Shown one piece after another: positions 1 through 5,847 of a DNA stretch of 6,125 bases (the stretch's first letter is position 1; every line of letters begins with the position of its first letter). A program made the position numbers and the translations under genes. The notes beneath the pieces were generated by a model that was not told the origin of the DNA, did no database searches, and saw nothing but the letters and a program-made list of their open reading frames with translations. Source of the DNA: Methylocystis sp. (lineage in GTDB: Bacteria > Pseudomonadota > Alphaproteobacteria > Rhizobiales > Beijerinckiaceae); the NCBI GenBank assembly GCA_023253795.1, contig JALRFG010000129.1, positions 1 to 6,125 on the forward strand, in the 5' to 3' direction.

Positions 1-755
1 TTCATCAGACCGGCGAGCACCGCCGCCTCCGATACGCTCGCTTCGCGGGCGGAGTGACCAAAATAATGTTGCGTCGCCGCTTCGACGCCATAGGCGCCGC
101 CGCCGAAGTAAACGCGGTTGAGATAGAGTTCGAGAATCTGGTCCTTGGAGAATTTATGCTCCAGCCAGAGCGCAAGAATGACTTCCTGAATTTTGCGCGA
201 GAGCGTGCGCTCCTGAGTCAGGAACAGGTTCTTCGCCAATTGCTGGGTCAGCGTCGAACCGCCCTGCATGCCGCTGCGGCCGGTCAGATTATTGACCACC
301 GCGCGGCCGACGCCGACCGGATCGAGTCCCCAATGTGTATAGAAGCGCCGATCCTCGATGGCGACGAAAGCCTTGGGCAGATAGGGCGGCAAATCCGCAA
401 GCCGGATCGCCGCGCCGCCGGTGTCGCCGCGATTGGCCAGCGGATCGCCGTCAACGGCGAGGATCGCGATGTTGGGCGGACGCTTCGGGATCGCCAGCTG
501 GTCGATCGGCGGCAGCTTCGAGCCGTAATAGACCCCAAGGCCGGCGCCGGCGATGACGCCCCACAGCGACAAGGTGATCGTCCAGTAGATCAATCCGCCC
601 AGAAGCGAGCCGGAGCGACGCGGCGGCGGACGGCGCTTGCGCGGCGGCGGCCGTTCGCGACGACGCGACTCCCTTGGATCGACGCGGATTTCGCCGTCCC
701 AATCGTCCTCGTCGTCGTAATATCGAGGTTCACGACGTCTGCCGTTACGCGCCAT
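1..755 (-). CDS. mrcA: Class A penicillin-binding protein 1A, N-terminal part (partial at left edge)
   Basis: Bifunctional peptidoglycan synthase: the GT51 domain polymerises lipid II into glycan strands, and a transpeptidase domain, outside this window, cross-links them. Only 251 codons are present; there is no stop before the edge. Residues 1-48 are a charged cytoplasmic tail with an acidic patch (DDEDDWD, 14-20) and then Arg/Pro-rich stretches. Residues 49-78 form one membrane anchor. The glycosyltransferase motifs follow in order: EDRRFY at 134-139 with catalytic Glu134, GGSTLTQQLAKN at 165-176, RKIQE at 187-191 with the second conserved Glu191, and ILELYLN..YFG at 207-218. The ATG at 755-753 gives the expected short tail and anchor; no clear Shine-Dalgarno precedes it. 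A 21-codon open frame ends directly against this start. It is transcribed away from dnaN, from a region carrying a CtrA-type box. The family assignment is firm; PBP1A rather than another class A paralogue is inferred from general similarity. Confidence 0.93.
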   Translation of the reverse strand, partial: MARNGRRREPRYYDDEDDWDGEIRVDPRESRRRERPPPRKRRPPPRRSGSLLGGLIYWTITLSLWGVIAGAGLGVYYGSKLPPIDQLAIPKRPPNIAILAVDGDPLANRGDTGGAAIRLADLPPYLPKAFVAIEDRRFYTHWGLDPVGVGRAVVNNLTGRSGMQGGSTLTQQLAKNLFLTQERTLSRKIQEVILALWLEHKFSKDQILELYLNRVYFGGGAYGVEAATQHYFGHSAREASVSEAAVLAGLM

Positions 756-811
756 TCAAACCGACCGCCGCGCCCGCGCACGATACGCGGCGGGCTTCTT
801 CAGACCCTCAT

Positions 812-833
812 CCTTAAGCATGTCGATTTAAGG
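812..833. repeat. Inverted repeat CCTTAA-N10-TTAAGG
   Basis: CCTTAA at 812-817 is mirrored by TTAAGG at 828-833 with a 10-base spacer. The right arm overlaps the left half of the CtrA-type box. The dyad may be part of a larger operator for CtrA or another dimeric regulator, or may simply reflect the run of TTAA half-sites. Confidence 0.4.
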
Positions 834-842
834 GCCAGTTAA
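828..842. promoter_or_regulatory. CtrA-type binding box TTAA-N7-TTAA
   Basis: The sequence TTAAGGGCCAGTTAA matches the alphaproteobacterial CtrA consensus TTAA-N7-TTAA exactly, and reads TTAAC on the minus strand. A third TTAA lies at 814-817. The box sits 72 bp before the PBP1A start codon and 131 bp before the dnaN start codon, so it could serve either gene or both. TTAA is rare in this GC-rich DNA, which makes a chance match with exact spacing unlikely. No convincing -10 element was found at a fixed distance on either strand, so activation versus repression is undecided. Confidence 0.6.
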
Positions 843-866
843 GCGCCCCGACAGACCGCCGCCGAG

Positions 867-875
867 TTGTTCACA
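867..875 (+). promoter_or_regulatory. Near-consensus DnaA box upstream of dnaN
   Basis: TTGTTCACA differs from the DnaA box consensus TTWTNCACA only at the third base. It lies 98 bp before the dnaN start codon in the divergent intergenic region. DnaA can act as a transcription factor on replication genes, so a regulatory role is plausible, but a single imperfect 9-mer is weak evidence and no AT-rich unwinding region accompanies it. Confidence 0.3.
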
Positions 876-931
876 GCCCAGACGCCCGCGCCTCTTGCGA
901 TTCGCCCCCCCCTCCGCCAGAGTTTTGGGCC

Positions 932-951
932 CGCGCGGCGCCCGCCGCGCG
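932..951. repeat. GC-only inverted repeat in the dnaN leader
   Basis: A perfect 9-bp dyad (CGCGCGGCG at 932-940 and its complement at 943-951) lies just upstream of the dnaN ribosome-binding region. As RNA it would fold with the innermost pair open (8 bp, four-base loop). There is no following T tract, so it is not a standard terminator. It might affect dnaN mRNA stability or translation, or be a by-product of the GC-rich composition. Confidence 0.35.
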
Positions 952-973
952 CCAATGCGGAAGATATCAGGCG

Positions 974-2092
974 ATGAAGGTCACGATCGAGAGAGCGGCG
1001 CTGTTGCGGGCGCTGGGTCATGTTCACCGCGTTGTCGAACGGCGCACGACCATACCGATCCTCGCCAATGTGCTGATCGACGCGCGCGACGGCGTGCTGA
1101 CGCTGAAAGCCACCGACCTCGATCTTGAAGTCACCGAGAAGGCGCCGGCCGAAGTCGGACAGGCGGGCGCGACGACCCTGCCCGCGCATACGCTCTACGA
1201 TATTGTCCGCAAACTGCCCGAAGGCGCGCAGGTGTCGCTCGACGGCGCCGGCGAAGCGGGGCAACTGACCCTGCGCTCCGGCCGCTCGCGCTTCAACCTG
1301 CAAAGCCTGCCGGAAAGCGATTTCCCCGACGTCACCTCAGGCGAGTTCAGCCATAGCTTCGCGCTGGCGCCGGCCGATCTGAAACGCCTGATCGGCAAGA
1401 CGCAGTTCGCCATCTCCAGCGAGGAGACGCGGTATTATCTCAATGGCATCTACATCCACACGCTGGAGGTCGAAGGCCAGCTGATGCTGCGCGCCGTAGC
1501 GACCGACGGCCATCGTCTCGCCCGGCTCGAGCTGCCGGCGCCGGAAGGCTCCGCCGGCATGCCGGGCGTGATCCTGCCGCGCAAGGCGGTCGCCGAGGTT
1601 CAGCGGTTGCTTGAAGACGCGCAGGGCGATGTGACCATCGAACTCTCCGCCAACAAGATGCGCTTCTCCTTCGGCGACGCGCTGCTGACCACAAAGCTGA
1701 TCGACGGCACCTTCCCGGATTATGCGCGCGTCATCCCCGCCGGCAACGACAAGCGGCTGACGGTCGACCGCGATGTCTTCGAAAAGGCGGTCGACCGCGT
1801 CTCGACGATCTCCTCCGAGCGCGGCCGGGCGGTGAAGCTGGCTCTGTCCGAGGGCAAGCTGACGCTCTCCGTCACCAATCCCGATCAGGGATCGGCGGTC
1901 GAGGAAATCGAGGCCGATTACGACGGCGCACCGCTCGATATCGGCTTTAACGCCCGTTATCTGCTCGACATCTCGCAGCAGCTCGACAGCGACACGGCTC
2001 TGTTTAAGCTTGCCGATCCGGGCTCGCCGACGCTGATTCAGGATCGCGACGGGGCCAATGCGCTTTATGTGCTGATGCCGATGCGCGTCTGA
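974..2092 (+). CDS. dnaN: DNA polymerase III subunit beta (sliding clamp)
   Basis: The beta clamp is a ring-shaped dimer that encircles DNA and tethers DNA polymerase III and other replication and repair proteins. The protein has 372 residues, close to the usual 365-375, in three clamp folds at about 1-125, 126-250 and 251-372. The N-terminus (MKVTIERAALLRALGHV...TIPILANVL) is typical of alphaproteobacterial DnaN. The partner-binding pocket is intact: ATDGHRLA at 176-183 and the C-terminal YVLMPMRV at 365-372, matching the E. coli pocket residues in ATDGHRLA and MPMR. FPDY at 247-250 is also conserved. The ATG at 974 is the start that gives this N-terminus; GGAAG at 959-963 is a modest ribosome-binding site ten bases upstream. 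It is divergent from the PBP1A gene and followed 34 bp later by a membrane protein gene; recF does not follow directly. The stop codon overlaps a DnaA-box-like 9-mer. Confidence 0.98.
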   Translation: MKVTIERAALLRALGHVHRVVERRTTIPILANVLIDARDGVLTLKATDLDLEVTEKAPAEVGQAGATTLPAHTLYDIVRKLPEGAQVSLDGAGEAGQLTLRSGRSRFNLQSLPESDFPDVTSGEFSHSFALAPADLKRLIGKTQFAISSEETRYYLNGIYIHTLEVEGQLMLRAVATDGHRLARLELPAPEGSAGMPGVILPRKAVAEVQRLLEDAQGDVTIELSANKMRFSFGDALLTTKLIDGTFPDYARVIPAGNDKRLTVDRDVFEKAVDRVSTISSERGRAVKLALSEGKLTLSVTNPDQGSAVEEIEADYDGAPLDIGFNARYLLDISQQLDSDTALFKLADPGSPTLIQDRDGANALYVLMPMRV

Positions 2093-2098
2093 TCCACA
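2090..2098 (+). promoter_or_regulatory. DnaA G-box-like 9-mer at the dnaN stop
   Basis: TGATCCACA matches the moderate-affinity 'G-box' type of DnaA site described for the Caulobacter origin and differs by one base from TTATCCACA. It overlaps the dnaN stop codon and lies in the 34-bp gap before the next gene. A role as a DnaA-responsive element is inference only; an isolated 9-mer can occur by chance. Confidence 0.3.
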
Positions 2099-2126
2099 GA
2101 GCCGATCGGGCCGGGAAGAAACTGAA

Positions 2127-2930
2127 ATGTCGGAGTTTTTGTTTCACCTGCGTTTCTGGCTGATCGCCGCGCTTGTTGTCGGCGTCGTGACCGGCGCCAT
2201 TATGCATGGATGGTCGGAGCGCCTGCGCCATTCCCGCTGGCTGGGCTGGACCGGAATCGCGGCGCTGGCCGGCCTGCTGGCGCTGGCGCTGGGCGCAGTG
2301 CAGGAACCGCCGGCGCTTTATCTTGGCGCCGCCATCGCCGCCTATATCGCCTATCTGCTCGGCGCCGCCTTTGGCGCAATGGTCGCTGGCGGCGATTTAC
2401 GCGCCCATGACGGCTGGGCGCTCGGACTTTTGCCGGTGGCGCTGCTGTGGTGGGGCACCGCCGCAACCAGCATTCCCGACTATCAGAAACTGCGGCCGGC
2501 CCAGACGCGCGTTGAGGCGCAGCCGACCCCAGAAGCCGCCCCTGCGGGCGCCTCTGTCGCCAGCTCGCCCGCCGCCCCTGTCCCGGCGACGGAGGACCCT
2601 TTCGTCGCCTGCCAGCGCGCGCTGGACGCCGCGGCGGCGGCCGGCCCCCTGACGTTTCAACCCGGCCGCGCCGGGGTTCACAAGGTCTTCGCGCTGGCGC
2701 TGGACGCTGCGGTGAGCGTCATTCGCGATTGTCCGGCGGGCGTTCTCACAGTGACGGCGCAAGGCGACGCGCCCGGCAAGGCCGGGAAGGCGCTTGGTCG
2801 CCGCCGCGCCGAAGCGGTCATTCGCTATCTGAGCCGGGAAGGCGTGGGCGACCGACGCCTGATCGCCGCAGAACCGGGGCCCGAGACCACCCCCGCGCCC
2901 GGCGTCGTCCGCTTCGGAATCCAGAAATAA
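2127..2930 (+). CDS. Four-helix membrane protein with degenerate OmpA-like C-terminal domain
   Basis: No named family is recognised for the whole 267-residue protein. Four hydrophobic segments are visible at about 10-28, 39-58, 63-88 and 96-114. The Arg-rich loop at 30-38 should be cytoplasmic, which places both termini in the periplasm. An Ala/Pro-rich linker spans about 122-156. Residues 157-250 resemble the OmpA-like peptidoglycan-binding domain as found in many alphaproteobacterial proteins: a 'CQ..L' start (Cys162), 'LTF' strand (175-177), 'CP' (Cys202-Pro203), a 'GD..G' turn (Asp214) and 'RRRAEAVIRYL' (Arg227 aligning with the conserved Arg). Asp and Arg correspond to diaminopimelate-binding residues of OmpA proteins, but the loop between them is two residues shorter and the usual Asn and LS motif are altered. 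Cys162 and Cys202 could form a disulfide. GGGAAGAA at 2113-2120 is a good ribosome-binding site. It probably shares an operon with dnaN. A role in anchoring the inner membrane to the wall is inference. Confidence 0.8.
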   Translation: MSEFLFHLRFWLIAALVVGVVTGAIMHGWSERLRHSRWLGWTGIAALAGLLALALGAVQEPPALYLGAAIAAYIAYLLGAAFGAMVAGGDLRAHDGWALGLLPVALLWWGTAATSIPDYQKLRPAQTRVEAQPTPEAAPAGASVASSPAAPVPATEDPFVACQRALDAAAAAGPLTFQPGRAGVHKVFALALDAAVSVIRDCPAGVLTVTAQGDAPGKAGKALGRRRAEAVIRYLSREGVGDRRLIAAEPGPETTPAPGVVRFGIQK

Positions 2931-3001
2931 CAACCGCAAAAAAGATAGTCGTCCGCCGCAATCGGACCCGAATTCACGGGCATGATCGCGTTCTTCACAG
3001 C

Positions 3002-3007
3002 AAGGAG
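3002..3007 (+). promoter_or_regulatory. Ribosome-binding site fixing the GTG start of the EnvC-like gene
   Basis: AAGGAG lies nine bases before GTG 3017. This choice removes 96 codons of upstream open frame that overlap the preceding gene and read as Arg-rich noise, and it places a signal peptide at the N-terminus. Confidence 0.8.
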
Positions 3008-3016
3008 ACGCGCAGC

Positions 3017-4324
3017 GTGGGACGGAACGGATCGACGGGCGTCGTCGCCGCTGTTCTGGCTCTCATCGCCACCCCCGTCTTCGCCGGCCCCGATGTTTCG
3101 ACGTCGTCGGAGATTGATCGCAAGCGCCATGAATTACAACAACTTGAGAGCAGCGCGGGAGACGCCGAGGCGCGCCGGCGCGGCCTCGCCGGCGAAGTCG
3201 CCGACCTCGCCGCCGGCCGCGAACAACTGAATCGTCGGCTGCTCGACACCACCGCCGCCCTGCAGGAAACCGAAACGCAGGCAGCGGAGATCGAAACACG
3301 CGTCGACAAGCTCGCCGACGATGAAAAAAAGCTGGCCGACTCACTGGCCGAACGACGAAACGAGATCGCCAAAATCCTGACGGTTCTGCAACGCATGGGC
3401 CGCAAGCCGCCGCCGGCACTGCTGGCCCGGCCGCAGGATATTCTGGAGGCGCTACGGGGCGGGCAGGCGCTGGAGACCATGCTGGCCCCGATGCGCGCGC
3501 AGGCCAAAGCCCTGCAGGCCGATCTGACAGAATTACTGCGACTGCGGGAGCAGCTTGGCGCTGAAAAACGCCAGCTGGCCGACGCGGTCGCCCGGCTCAA
3601 AGAGCAGCGCGCGGAACTAGCGCAGACTGTCGAGGCGCGCCAGAAACAGCTCGCCGGGACACGGAGCGAACTGGCCGCCGAAAACGATCGCGCCCGGGCG
3701 CTGGCGCGGCAGGCGACAAACCTCAAGGATCTGATCGCCCGCATGGAGGCGCGGAGCCCCGCCGGCCGTCGCGCCGCCGAAGCGGCGCGCGCGGCGACCC
3801 AGGGCCAGCCGGGCGGGGAAGGGCAGCCCCCCGCCGGCGCCGCGCCCTTTCAGGACGCCGGCCGGCTGGCGCCCGTCACCGCCTTCAAGGATCTCAAGGG
3901 CAAGCTGCACCTGCCGGCCATTGGAACAATCGTCCAGCGTTATGGCGCGGCCAATGACGGCGGCGGGCTGGAAAAAGGTCTGTCCATCGCCACGCGCGAC
4001 AACGCCGTGGTTGTGTCGCCCAGCGACGGCTGGGTCTCCTACGCCGGCCCCTACCGCAGCTATGGCCAACTCTTGATCATCAATGCCGGCGGCGGCTATT
4101 ATGTTGTGCTTGCCGGAATGAATCGCGCCAATGTAAACGTCGGACAGTTCGTCCTGGCGGGAGAGCCGGTGGCCGTTATGGGCGACGGCGCTGCGCAAAC
4201 AGCGGCGACCGTAGCAATTGGCGCATCTAAACCCATTTTATACGTCGAGTTCCGAAAAGACGGAGCTTCGATTGATCCAGGCCCATGGTGGGCGGAATCA
4301 AGCAGTCGGAAGGGCGGCGGATGA
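3017..4324 (+). CDS. envC: EnvC-like murein hydrolase activator (coiled coil plus inactive M23/LytM domain)
   Basis: Expected to act in the periplasm by activating an N-acetylmuramoyl-L-alanine amidase that splits septal peptidoglycan during division. The product has 435 residues from a GTG start. Residues 1-23 form a signal peptide ending VFA before GPDV. Residues 31-245 are long, charged, heptad-like helices forming a coiled coil, broken near 129-140 (PPPALLARPQ). A Gly/Pro/Ala linker covers about 247-285. The LytM-type domain covers about 295-425, with YG (309-310), a beta-rich core and the VEFRKDG..IDP ending (410-421). Residues that bind zinc or catalyse in active M23 enzymes are replaced: HxGxD is E319-K-G-L-S323, the later His is Gly367, and HxH is I407-L-Y409. 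That pattern is typical of EnvC-type activators rather than endopeptidases. The stop overlaps the ctpA start (ATGA), so translation is probably coupled. The cognate amidase gene is not in the window. Confidence 0.88.
   Translation: MGRNGSTGVVAAVLALIATPVFAGPDVSTSSEIDRKRHELQQLESSAGDAEARRRGLAGEVADLAAGREQLNRRLLDTTAALQETETQAAEIETRVDKLADDEKKLADSLAERRNEIAKILTVLQRMGRKPPPALLARPQDILEALRGGQALETMLAPMRAQAKALQADLTELLRLREQLGAEKRQLADAVARLKEQRAELAQTVEARQKQLAGTRSELAAENDRARALARQATNLKDLIARMEARSPAGRRAAEAARAATQGQPGGEGQPPAGAAPFQDAGRLAPVTAFKDLKGKLHLPAIGTIVQRYGAANDGGGLEKGLSIATRDNAVVVSPSDGWVSYAGPYRSYGQLLIINAGGGYYVVLAGMNRANVNVGQFVLAGEPVAVMGDGAAQTAATVAIGASKPILYVEFRKDGASIDPGPWWAESSSRKGGG
4308..4314 (+). promoter_or_regulatory. 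Ribosome-binding site fixing the ctpA start
   Basis: GGAAGGG lies six bases before ATG 4321. An in-frame ATG 36 bases upstream at 4285 has a poorer leader and would add twelve polar residues in front of the signal peptide. The 4321 start also gives the ATGA overlap with the EnvC-like gene. Confidence 0.75.
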
Positions 4325-5778
4325 TTATTCGCAAAACAGCTTTGGTCGCTACGGGGATCGCCATAGGAGTCGGCGCAGCGACGCTCGGTCGAGAGGCGCG
4401 GGCGCTCATGGGGTCATCGCAGGCGCTGGCCGCCTCCGCCGACACCTATAAGAACCTGAGCCTGTTCGGCGACGTGTTCGACAAGGTTCGCGCTGATTAT
4501 GTCGAGAAGCCAGACGAACAAAAGCTGGTCGAAAACGCCATCAACGGCATGCTGACCTCGCTCGACCCGCATTCGAGCTACCTTGACGCCAAGGGCTTCA
4601 AGGACATGCGCACCCAGACCGAAGGCAAATTCGGCGGCCTCGGCATTGAAGTCACGCAGGAAGACGGTCTGGTGAAAGTCGTCGCGCCGATCGACGATAC
4701 GCCGGCGTCGCGCGCCGGCATTCTCTCTGGCGACCTGATCGGCGCCATCGACGACGAGAGCGTGCAGGGCATGACTCTCAATCAGGCCGTCGACAAAATG
4801 CGCGGCCAGATCAACACGCCGGTGAAGCTGACGATTTTCCGCGGCAAAGATAAGCAGAAGATCGACGTGAAAATGACGCGCGCCGAAATTCACATCAAAT
4901 CCGTGCGCTCGCACAAGCAGGGCGACGACGCTTATTACGTCCGCATCTCGCAGTTCAATGAAGAGACCGCCGACGGTCTGCGCAACGCGATGGCGAAGGC
5001 GCAGGAGGAAATCCCCGCCGACAAGTTCAAAGGCTACATCATCGATCTGCGCAACAATCCGGGCGGATTGCTTGATCAATCGATTCAGGTCGTGAACGCC
5101 TTCATCGACAAGGGTGAGATTGTCTCCACACGCGGCCGCAACGCCGAAGAAACGCAGCGCTACAATGCGCGGCCGGGCGATCTCTCGAAGGGCAAGCCGG
5201 TTGTCGTGCTGATCAACGGCGGCTCCGCCTCGGCGTCTGAAATCGTCGCCGGCGCGCTGCAGGATCACAAGCGCGCGACGATTATCGGCTCGCGCTCGTT
5301 CGGCAAGGGCTCCGTGCAGACGATCATTCCGCTCGGTTCGAATGGTGCCATTCGTCTCACGACGGCGCGTTACTACACGCCATCGGGTCGCTCGATTCAG
5401 GCTAAGGGCATCGACCCCGACATGATCATTCTGCAGGACGTGCCGGATGAACTGAAAGGCAAAGACGACACCAAGGGCGAAGCCTCGCTCAAGGGCCATC
5501 TGAAGAACGGCGAAGACGAGAAGACCGGTTCGCAGGCCTATGTTCCGCCGGACGAGAAGAAAGACAAACAACTGACTGCCGCCATCGAACTGCTGCACGG
5601 CAAAGCGAAGGCGCAGATCATGGCCGATCTGCAGACGAAAGAGCCGGTCAAGGAAGCGAAAGACGCCAAGGACGCTAAGGACGTTAAAGACTCCAAGGAA
5701 GCCAAGGATTCAAAAGACGCCAAGGACGCCGGCAAAGACGCCAAGGATCCGACCAAGCCAGCGCAAAAAGCGAACTAA
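4321..5778 (+). CDS. ctpA: Carboxy-terminal processing protease (S41 family) with Lys/Asp-repeat tail
   Basis: Periplasmic serine protease that trims or degrades proteins from their C-termini; relatives process or degrade cell-wall enzymes and lipoproteins. The protein has 485 residues. The N-terminus (about 3-40) is a signal sequence with Arg4-Lys5, a hydrophobic core at 7-22 and a possible cleavage after ASA (38-40). The segment ENAINGMLTSLDPHSSYL (71-88) is a family hallmark. A PDZ domain covers about 103-187 (FGGLGIEV at the start). The S41 core runs about 200-370: LRNNPGGLLDQ at 243-253, then the catalytic Ser304 in GSASASE, Lys329 in FGKG 25 residues later, and Gln333. All three catalytic positions match Prc/CtpA. 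The end differs from the usual: residues 444-476 are K-[D/E]-x triplets, followed by a short Pro/Lys/Ala tail. Translationally coupled to the EnvC-like gene; a terminator-like hairpin follows 15 bp after the stop. Confidence 0.96.
   Translation: MIIRKTALVATGIAIGVGAATLGREARALMGSSQALAASADTYKNLSLFGDVFDKVRADYVEKPDEQKLVENAINGMLTSLDPHSSYLDAKGFKDMRTQTEGKFGGLGIEVTQEDGLVKVVAPIDDTPASRAGILSGDLIGAIDDESVQGMTLNQAVDKMRGQINTPVKLTIFRGKDKQKIDVKMTRAEIHIKSVRSHKQGDDAYYVRISQFNEETADGLRNAMAKAQEEIPADKFKGYIIDLRNNPGGLLDQSIQVVNAFIDKGEIVSTRGRNAEETQRYNARPGDLSKGKPVVVLINGGSASASEIVAGALQDHKRATIIGSRSFGKGSVQTIIPLGSNGAIRLTTARYYTPSGRSIQAKGIDPDMIILQDVPDELKGKDDTKGEASLKGHLKNGEDEKTGSQAYVPPDEKKDKQLTAAIELLHGKAKAQIMADLQTKEPVKEAKDAKDAKDVKDSKEAKDSKDAKDAGKDAKDPTKPAQKAN
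5650..5748 (+). repeat. Triplet K-(D/E)-x coding repeat in the ctpA tail
   Basis: Nine consecutive 9-bp units encode Lys-Asp/Glu-Ala/Ser/Val (residues 444-470), then a Gly and two more Lys-Asp units (to 476). Codons vary between units (AAA/AAG, GAC/GAT/GAA, several Ala codons), so the repeat is conserved more at protein than at DNA level. The DNA is still repetitive enough to allow slippage or recombination that changes the unit number. Confidence 0.9.
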
Positions 5779-5792
5779 CGTCAGATTGTTCC

Positions 5793-5833
5793 GGGGCGGG
5801 CGCCGTTATCGCGGCGCCCGCCCCATTGATTTT
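5793..5833 (+). terminator. Probable intrinsic terminator after ctpA
   Basis: A perfect 13-bp GC-rich stem (GGGGCGGGCGCCG at 5793-5805 paired with 5812-5824) closes a six-base loop TTATCG. The following ATTGATTTT gives only a weak, interrupted T tract. Its position 15 bp after the ctpA stop and before ccmC supports the end of the dnaN-to-ctpA run, with possible partial read-through into ccmC. Confidence 0.75.
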
Positions 5834-5847
5834 GAAACGGCGGCGCG

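Noticed and set aside
54..842. Long plus-strand open frame (262 codons) opposite the PBP1A gene
   Set aside because: It is antisense to clear GT51 motifs, has Arg/Ala-rich unstructured composition and extends into the divergent promoter region. It is a shadow of a GC-rich gene.
899..903. GATTC, a CcrM-type GANTC methylation site upstream of dnaN
   Set aside because: GANTC also occurs within the PBP1A coding region (for example 134-138), so one site is not informative without conservation data.
895..923. TTGCGA considered as a -35 element for a sigma-70 dnaN promoter
   Set aside because: No acceptable -10 hexamer lies 16-19 bp downstream.
2951..2967. Short inverted repeat GTCCG-N7-CGGAC before the EnvC-like gene, considered as a terminator
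   Set aside because: The stem is only five base pairs with no T tract. It is too weak to call.
2729..3016. 96-codon upstream extension of the EnvC-like frame
   Set aside because: It overlaps the end of the OmpA-like gene, reads as Arg/Gly/Pro noise and hides the signal peptide. The GTG at 3017 with AAGGAG nine bases upstream is far better.
2995..3744. 249-codon minus-strand open frame opposite the EnvC-like gene
   Set aside because: Its Ser/Arg/Ala-rich sequence is the complement of the coiled-coil codons, and no ribosome-binding site or domain is visible.
4414..5598. 394-codon minus-strand open frame opposite ctpA
   Set aside because: Long antisense frames are common opposite GC-rich genes with strong third-position bias. 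The translation shows no domain, and ctpA is unambiguous.
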